The notes beneath the pieces were generated by a model. The model saw only the letters and a list, made by a program, of their open reading frames with translations. It made no database searches and had not been told where the DNA came from. From NCBI GenBank assembly GCA_026874595.1, contig CM049311.1, forward strand, positions 70,972,453 through 71,036,452: a DNA stretch of 64,000 nucleotides. The letters are read 5' to 3'. Origin of the DNA: Sipunculus nudus. Taxonomy: Eukaryota > Annelida > Sipuncula > Golfingiida > Sipunculidae. The stretch's first letter is position 1; every line of letters begins with the position of its first letter. The translations under genes and the position numbers were made by a program. Shown here in pieces: positions 57,327 to 64,000 of this stretch.

Positions 57327-58099
57327 ACAATTCTAGACTGGCCCTTTCAAGCCTTATTCATAAAATATATCTAATAAACCAAGTAAATGGCATAAGTGTC
57401 ACTCATACTTTTCATGAGACATTTAATACTGGCTAAGTTTGAGCAGGTGACATAAAGTAGGTGACTTTTTTTTATCAGTTAATTCCACTGCATGCCACTG
57501 AAGGCAGAAATTACCTGATTTGAAAGATGCTTATACTATATCAAACAATTTCCTTGTATAGTTTTCTAAAAGAAGTTTAGTAATAATTACCTAAAAGAAA
57601 ATTATATTCTAATGAGGGTATGGTGGCAGTTTCTGAATAAATGTCTCTTCAACCTGAATAATAAAACAGCTGGCATTTTGTGCTGCCTGACATCACTTTA
57701 CTGGTCTGCTATCTTTTAAGCATGCAAGTGAAGTCACTCAAACCTCAGCATCAAGTATTTAACTCACATATAAAAGACCACCAGTTGTCTTTTGTTCAGC
57801 TCAGTTAGGCAGTCAGTACCACCAATAATATAATAAACAAAGACCATTTGGTCAGAAAACAACTGAAACAGGGGATTAAAATAGCCTAGAGGCCTATTTC
57901 TGTGTATTAATTCTTTTCTTAGGATTCATACTTAAAATTGATTAATGAAATTTTTATTTTTATGTAAATGTTACAGACTTTTACACAGAAATTTCTATCC
58001 AGGAGGGATACTGGATTATTCCAGCTTATCACAGCCATATTGCTATAGAATAACACAAGCTTTTTCTGAAAATACTGGTAACATGCCACACCAAGTAAA
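57327..58099. other. AT-rich unique DNA, no gene seen
   Basis: No open frame, repeat or RNA gene supported. Confidence 0.5.
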
Positions 58100-58615
58100 C
58101 CAATACCAATAGTATAAACAGTACAGAAATACCTTAATCACTGGAAATAACACAAAAAGTATACAAATACCAGACACACTGAAAATAATACAAACAGAAC
58201 AGATATACCATCCATCAATCCATAAGAAGTTCACACTCATCGAGCAGCTACAGGTTGCTGTGGTTAAGACCTCAGCCCTGTGGGCTCCTTTAGCATGTTC
58301 TCTGAGCCAACAGACGCTATGCCACACCAAGCCAATCAAAGAGAGCCGTGAGAGGCCGACACTTTACATCCCGAGTCGATGAGCCTTGTGAATGACAGTG
58401 TTTCGAGACGCAATACCTGTATACTTGCAGTTTTGGTCATTTGGACCGTATTAACCAGTTTACCCAGTTATCCAAGTTTTAGCAAGTTTTTTTGTCATCA
58501 GCAAGTACAGATATAGCATAATCACTGAAAATAATACAAACAGTGCAAAAATACCATAATCACTAGAAATATTACAACAGTATAGAAATACCATAATTAC
58601 TAGAAACTGCTAGTA
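58100..58615 (+). repeat. 38-bp minisatellite interrupted by an insertion
   Basis: Units of the form AAATACCATAATCACTGAAA-ATAATACAAACAGTACAG are seen before 58207 (about three) and after 58507 (about three). The middle is occupied by unrelated, GC-richer DNA described separately. Confidence 0.8.
58208..58506. mobile_element. 299-bp insertion with 9-bp flanking duplication
   Basis: ACAGATATA flanks the insert at 58199-58207 and 58507-58515. The insert is much richer in GC and CpG than the minisatellite it splits and has internal short hairpins (AGCCCTGTGGGCT near 58275). No box A/B promoter, terminal inverted repeat or poly-A tail is clear, so its class is unknown. Because the host is itself repetitive, part of the flanking match could be repeat homology. 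A minus-strand open frame (58043-58339) covers part of it without supporting signals. Confidence 0.55.
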
Positions 58616-59021
58616 AACAGAGTACACAAAATTGTACTAAAACACTGGGATAATTATGGCTGCACTGTAGTTATCTAGATGTGATGTGTAACTAAATAAG
58701 TTACCACTAAATGTGTCCCGAAATGTTATTTAAAGTAAACAAAATGGTTTTCATGTTCTTTTCTGGTGAATATCTGTCCTGTATAAAAGTAAAAATTCAT
58801 CAGCTAATAATTGATTTTCAAAGTCAGAGGCCCGCTCTGGTCCTTATCTGTCACTGCATTCCCTAATTAAACATGATTCATCAACCAGACTTCTACAATG
58901 ATCAAATCAAATCTTCCACAGAAAGGTTTCACTTTTTATCAAGAGAGTTTAGTAATTTGGGTTCCAATGGTTCAGTTCAATGTCATTTAATTTTAAGGTC
59001 CCCTAGCTACTCCATTATCAA
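58616..59021. other. AT-rich unique DNA, no gene seen
   Basis: Nothing supportable between the minisatellite and the Helitron-like element. Confidence 0.5.
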
Positions 59022-59458
59022 TACAAGACCAAAGAAGTGACCAATGGGTCTGGTTGTTCAGCTGAATTTTGGAAATTTGTATTTATTTTTTTACCACAAA
59101 AATATATCTGATAGCAAAATAAAGAATATCTGAAAATAAAATTTGATTCAGAATTCACAATTCTAAATTGTGCCTTTATTTATCAATAATTTTGATCATA
59201 TATTATCAATTTATGCATACTGATGGGTTTAATTATATTTTAATTTGTTAAAATTATTTAAAAGCAAAATAATTTCTTTAAATATGCTACATTACCTCTG
59301 GATTAGTCCTTGAAATACTATCTCAAGCAAAGTACCAAGTGGTATTTCAAGTGAAAACAGCTTTACAATAAAGAAAATACAGTTCAAACAATAACAATTA
59401 TTCCTTTACACTGGGTGAATATTGCTGTGTGTGTTGGGGTTGGACAGGGGTAGGTGGT

Positions 59459-59473
59459 GGGGGGGGGGGGGGG
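59459..59473 (+). repeat. Poly-G tract, G15
   Basis: Fifteen consecutive G preceded by GGTAGGTGGT; family-associated position as in copy 2. Confidence 0.9.
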
Positions 59474-59814
59474 TGGGAGATTGCCGGATGGGTGATATAA
59501 AAATATCTGTGTGGCATTAATTTCTTATAAGCTTACCCAGGCAGGGCTGAAGCGAACAGATGTGGGCTGCCTTGGGAATAACAATGCAAGTCAGTACAAC
59601 AGGGCCTCCATATAAAAATTCAAATTCTACCCAATTTTTTTTTGGTTTTATGTAAAATTTCAGATTTTAAAAAGATTAAATTTTTATTTATAAATTCTGT
59701 GAAAATTAAATCAATGGTGCTTATAGGGAAAAAATGTGCCATGATCAAAGCTGGGCCAAAGTTAAGATACTGATTTTACAATTATGCTTATAAATTAAAA
59801 AATTAGAAATTATT

Positions 59815-60961
59815 TTCTACATTTATATATTGATGAAACTGACAGGTCAGGAAGGGCCTCAAAAAGATGCAGTCATAATAAATTGAAGTACTGTGAATTT
59901 GGTGTACTTTGATAGCATAGGCTGATAGAGTGATATTTAAAAATTAAAGAACAGCTGACATGTATAAACTGGAAGAAATATGGTAAAGTGAAAATGTTCC
60001 AAGCTATCAAAATAATGATATAAAAGAACTACATGCATTTTAGTTTCTGTATTTGTGTATTACCTGTGCCAGTCTTGGCTGGGCTGTGTCAAATATTTTT
60101 CCAGTATTTGTATGTTGAATTGGCCTTATTATATGTGAGGCTTGAGTCTGTACATGAACCTTGTAGTATTAGAGAGAGTCAGCTGCTGGTTAGTAGTGTT
60201 AAAATGGGCATTCTCTACTGAGATTCAGCTGTTCTTGGGCTTGGGTCTACAGATGCGCTGTATTGTGTAGAATGGCTACATATGAATATCAATGTAAATT
60301 TGTTGATGGTCACTAAAATAGGTCCAAATTCCTTGAGAAGTTGGAAGTGGAGATAGATTTGTCCAAACATGGTCTAAATGAGAGCCACTGTTGTACATTG
60401 GGCCAGTGTATCCTTTTCTGGGGAATCTTCAAATAGTCTGTACAAAATATGCTGTGAAAATGTAATGCCGCTGTACACGAGTGACTCGAAAAAGATTCAT
60501 CCATTTCTGGCCTGCTGAAGGAGACACCAGCAACTGAACACCAAACTGTGTATTACTTTTTTTTTTCCTTCTGACCCAAATATCAATAAGCTTCTCCCTT
60601 AGGCCATGGGTGATACATATTATGTTTGAATCCTATCCATCATATGTTAGGGGAGTTGATTGTTCATCAAATTCTTTGGGAGTTATTGCGTTAACATCAG
60701 AGGGACCTAAAATTTAACACCAAACTGTGAATAACTTTTTTGACCTTTGACCTCCGGACCCCAAAATCTATAGGGATCTTCCATAATTGATGGTTAATAC
60801 ATATTTCAGGTTTGAACTCAATCCATCAATCCTAACTGGAGTTATCATCCGGAAAAGAATTTGTGGACTGACGGACGGCCAGACGGACGGACTGATGGAC
60901 AGCTAGACAGGTGGGACAGGTGGATTACTACAGGGCACCCGCTTTTCAAGCGGGTCCCTAA
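59815..60961 (+). mobile_element. Nested pearl-type (HINE-like) element
   Basis: Its 3' part has two core repeats of about 179 bp (CACCAAACTGTG at 60539 and 60718), each with ATACATATT and CCATC-type blocks and GAGTTAT. They are followed by an (ACGG)n-rich tract at 60867-60910, a perfect 7-bp-stem hairpin CCCGCTT-TTC-AAGCGGG (60938-60954) and the terminal bases TCCCTAA. A hairpin shortly before CTRR (here CTAA), with T following, is what Helitron 3' ends look like. The left edge is inferred from where alignment with copy 2 ends, so it may be off by tens of bases. The 5' 500 bp is unique and non-coding. Confidence 0.68.
60741..60753 (-). promoter_or_regulatory. Perfect DR1-type nuclear receptor motif in a core repeat
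   Basis: On the minus strand AGGTCAAAGGTCA is the exact consensus direct repeat spaced by one base, bound by HNF4 and RXR heterodimers in animals. It sits in the second core repeat of the nested pearl-type element. The first core repeat lacks it at the same place. Function is not shown. Confidence 0.45.
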
Positions 60962-61422
60962 TAAAGATATATCCTAAGAAAAATGTCTCTAGCTTCAACA
61001 AGAATTTTTTTAGGTGAGTAAATATATTTCCTGATTTTTGACAAATAGCATTATGTTCGAGCTCATTACTTCAACAATTTATGCAATATTTACCTAAATT
61101 CTGGGATGAATGTAGGTAATATAAACAGGAATGACTATTTCAAATAAGAATATATAACAACAGTGGTTTTCATGGTGGGAGGTTCTAAAGTGAGACAAAA
61201 GGTTTTACTTGAAACCCAATGTTTTCCCTGAATTTCTCAAAGGAACAAAGTAACAGTGACCAAATTTTCTGTTTGGTAGGAGAACTTTGGGACATCTAAC
61301 TGTATGTACAATTTTGGATTTGTAGGTCCAACTGTTTCAAAAGTGCCTTTTTAACGGACTGGTGATGGACAAAGGACCATCACTATAGCTCAGATGACTT
61401 ATAGTCAGCTGAGCTAAAAATC

Positions 61423-63333
61423 TGTATCCAGAATTTGCGTCCAAATACTGAAGAGAAAAATAAGATATAACAGAGAAAATTTGTTTAAAGTCCATGGATT
61501 GTGTGCCTGGATCCAGAATGTAAGTCACCTGTGAAGATACTGTACAAGTATCATTTTAAACCTTAACCAGAGATAAGTACTCACAATTCATTATAAATTT
61601 AGAAAATTATACTTCGAAATCCGGTCCTACTTCAAAGTATTTAATGTGTAACCTGATGGTTTTTTTTTTATTTGCTTATTTTGTATACAGATTCATGAGA
61701 ACCTAACAAGGTACTCCAAGATCTTCACCTTCACCAATCTTAATTGATTTTTTGCACTGAATTACAATAATATTAAAAAAAGTTATTATGAGCACTTATA
61801 AACACTGAACTGAAACATCCTTTACAACTCCTCTCTGATCAAGCTTGTTGGAAAATAACTGAGCCTAAAAAACATAGTATGGCAGACATAATACATCACA
61901 GGGAGCAACCCTACACAATTGGTACACTTAATCAAATGTTCCATCACTTCTAGTGCTTGGTGCCTCATCCATCCTGTTACAGCACAGCAGAAGTTACTTT
62001 TGCTGAACATTACCTTTCATGAAGCTGATTAACCCCACTTCCTGAAAGGACGACTTCTTGCTGTGGTTGAAATGAGATGTTGTGTCTTATACACATGATG
62101 TCCTGACAGAATATATTGATTAGTTGAACCTTTAAGAGTTTAAAGAATCATTCCTCTAGGTTTTATTCATCCTGTGTCCTTTACATGAGCAGACAAGACA
62201 AAGCCAGACGTGACAATTGATGGTAAATTTTTTCTTTAATTTAACAAAAGGAAAACTGCCAGTCTTTATTTTTCATTGTTTCTTTAAAAAACATGCTGTC
62301 CTATCTCTTAAGATTTCTTTCTTTTACAGATTAGAACACCTTCTTAAAGTACAATTATTAGTTTAAAGTGTTTCTTTTTTGCAATTATTAGAATGAAGGC
62401 AAGTCTTATTATTATATCCGTTTGAAGGTCACCTTTTTTTTGTCATGTTAAGAAGAAAGGAAGGACTTTATTTATGGTCAAGATAAGGAAAGTCAATATT
62501 TTTAAAGTTAGAACTGAGGACAGCCCTCCAGGATTCAGGATCTTTATGCAAATGTGCGAGTCACAGTATACATTGGGACACAGGTGGCGCTGTTTACTCT
62601 GCCTCACCACATACCAGATACTAATGTCTGGGCCTGACTGGAGGCCATTCATCCACTGATGCTACCTTCTAGTAATCAATCTGATTCTTAAACCCTTGGG
62701 ACTTGCATAATAAATTGAGCTAACAGCTAAAACCATGGGTGTGACAGACCAAACCACAGTACCAATAAATTCACTGGTCTTCAGGTGGACAAGTAGTAGG
62801 GTTTCCTCTGATCCAGGAATTTCTGCTAACATGCTGTTATAATGACAGTAAAATGCCACCGGGCTTCAGTGAATCTGCAGACCAAGAATATGATTGATTA
62901 CCTGACTTAAAAGTCTGGGCTTTCAGTGAATCATTTTTCCGAGCCTGTGATAACATTAACCGTTGGAATACCACAAGTGGCTTAAACTCTCAACAGATTT
63001 ATACTTAATCAATACAGGCATATCATACACAAAACTTTCAATCAACACTAACCACTCTAAATCTGTGTCTACAGGCATTATTTATAACCTGGGTAGCTCA
63101 GTAACCAAACTGAGGCATAGAATTGACTGAAAGTAAACAATAAGCCAGCATTCTGGTCATCATCATCATTCTTATCTTGTTGGTAGCTGTAAATTTGCTT
63201 ACATTCATAGAGCACAAAATGCATGGCCAGTTCCATTGAAAGAAATGCTCAATTAATCTTCTCTCTTCCCCTTCTTACTTTTTATATATATACTCACTGT
63301 ACATGACTGTCCATATAATCTTTCTTCTTTTTT

Positions 63334-63339
<6 letters not shown>
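61423..63339. other. Unique DNA, no gene supported
   Basis: Two acceptor-like tracts (ending near 61690 and 62332) are followed by only 18 and a few open codons. The block 62560-62890 is GC-richer and overlapped by short frames on both strands (62443-62652 minus, 62474-62659 plus) without further support. Confidence 0.45.
62582..62591 (+). promoter_or_regulatory. CTCF-core-like motif
   Basis: AGGTGGCGCT matches the conserved right half of the CTCF core (AGRKGGCRSY) exactly; the left half does not match. It lies in unique, GC-richer DNA. Confidence 0.3.

Positions 63340-63364
<25 letters not shown>
63340..63364. repeat. CA microsatellite
   Basis: About twelve uninterrupted CA dinucleotides, continuing as a short TA run to 63372. 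The minus-strand open frame with repeated Cys-Val comes from it. Confidence 0.95.
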
Positions 63365-63372
<8 letters not shown>

Positions 63373-63373
<1 letters not shown>

Positions 63374-64000
63374 TTATGCTGTTACTATGTCTGTCATCAT
63401 GTGGTGGTGTACATGTGCGTCCATGCTCCCTCCTCTTATATTGCTGGTTCACATCCTCTAACTTTAAACCTCCTTCTTTCATTTCTGATGATGGCAGGTA
63501 CATGCTCTTAACTTAATGAGTCAGGATTTTTATTAATTATCCTGATTGTGGCAAATAATCAAAAGGGTGGCATTAGTAGCTTGGAAGATTGTACCTAATT
63601 GTCCCATGAATTACCACCACGGAACATAAATAACAAAATCTGACAAGAGCCATGACCCCTATTATTCTATTATCATTCAGCCTATCGGAACTCATCCATT
63701 GCTGCACAATGGTCTTTCTGTCATCTCAGCATATTAAAACCCACACAACTGTCATTTTCAATGTTTCTAACTTAATTAACACTTTTTTTGCCAAAATTTT
63801 TTCAAGTAATTGCTTAACACAAGTAACGTCATACAATGTTTTAAAACAGACATTATTCTGACAGTTAAAAAGTACCAAGCCTTACACAATAATAAATGAG
63901 GGGAAGAAATGGAGTAAAGTTAGGTAAGGTCTCTCAACAGAGTCATTAACAATTATTAATCTTAATTAATCATCTTTTATTGAATATTGTAATACTTAAT
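63373..64000. other. AT-rich unique DNA, no gene seen
   Basis: The open frame at 63652-63861 has no supporting signal. No repeat recognised up to the window end. Confidence 0.5.

Larger units (their letters stand above)
59022..61422 (+). mobile_element. Helitron/pearl-like family, copy 3, split by a nested element
   Basis: The left end (ACAAGACCAAAGAAGTGACC, then GTTCAGCTGA at 59056-59065) and right end (intact 31-nt hairpin at 61386-61416, then AAAAAT) match the other copies. From the G15 tract onward it aligns with copy 2, but the alignment is broken between about 59815 and 60961 by a 1.1-kb insertion. The sequence resumes at ATAAAGATATATCC, equivalent to ATAAAGTTATATCC in copy 2. About 40 bp of copy 2 is missing at the junction. 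No coding capacity is visible. Confidence 0.7.

Noticed and set aside
1-64000. CRISPR array, operons, rRNA or working tRNA genes
   Set aside because: The tandem arrays have no spacer-repeat alternation, the tRNA-like segments do not fold into complete cloverleaves, and composition and repeat content are those of a eukaryotic nuclear genome.

Overview
This is a 64 kb stretch of AT-rich (roughly one-third GC by eye) eukaryotic nuclear DNA. It contains no bacterial-type operon, no rRNA, no CRISPR array and no long open reading frame. The repeat content points to a marine invertebrate, most likely a mollusc and probably a bivalve. The main reason is several elements built from short core repeats followed by an (ACRG)n microsatellite, the architecture of the pearl/CvA/HINE (Helitron-related) elements described in bivalves. 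tRNA-derived SINEs, hAT and TA-target MITE-like elements, and many mini- and microsatellites fit the same picture. The species cannot be named from sequence alone. The window behaves like a large intron or an intergenic region: most ATG or TTG open frames are random AT-rich shadows, and only a few short exon-like segments have both a good splice signal and a protein-like reading frame.

Layout. 0-14.6 kb: a SINE truncated by the window edge, unique AT-rich DNA, an 881-bp terminal-inverted-repeat element (3679-4559, 5-bp target duplication), a CTCF-like palindrome at 7.4 kb, a tRNA-like SINE head at 9.6 kb, and weak exon candidates at 7.05 and 8.41 kb. 14.6-19.6 kb: a large Helitron/pearl-like composite holding four kinds of tandem repeat (about 140, 339, 277 and 313 bp), then a retroposon-like 3' tail. 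19.6-33 kb: mostly unique DNA with a candidate terminal exon (22633-22827), small tandem repeats and a long TA microsatellite. 33-37.8 kb: two TA-target DNA transposon remnants, a pearl-like remnant, a tRNA-like segment, a CpG-richer stretch with a CTCF-like site, and a minus-strand terminal exon candidate (37560-37760).

38.4-39.6 kb: a 27-bp minisatellite with an open minus-strand frame, and a nearly perfect 122-bp tandem duplication. 43.9-50.3 kb: a full-length 415-bp SINE with a perfect 17-bp target duplication, a degenerate 73-bp repeat, a GC-richer unique block at 46.2-47.1 kb, a small pearl-like element ending in a 16-bp palindrome, another tRNA-like SINE, and a terminal exon candidate with a very strong acceptor (50187-50303). 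50.7-61.4 kb: two more copies of the Helitron-like family (50.7-52.8 and 59.0-61.4 kb), the second split by a nested pearl-type element, with a 1625-bp non-autonomous hAT element (8-bp target duplication) and two composite minisatellites between them. 61.4-64 kb: ordinary unique DNA with a CA microsatellite.

No genes can be shown to work together here. The strongest results are structural: intact target-site duplications, a hairpin-ended repeat family in three copies, a nested insertion, and repeat-borne CTCF-like and nuclear-receptor-like motifs. Positions were counted by hand from the numbered sequence, so element edges without a target duplication may be off by tens of bases.
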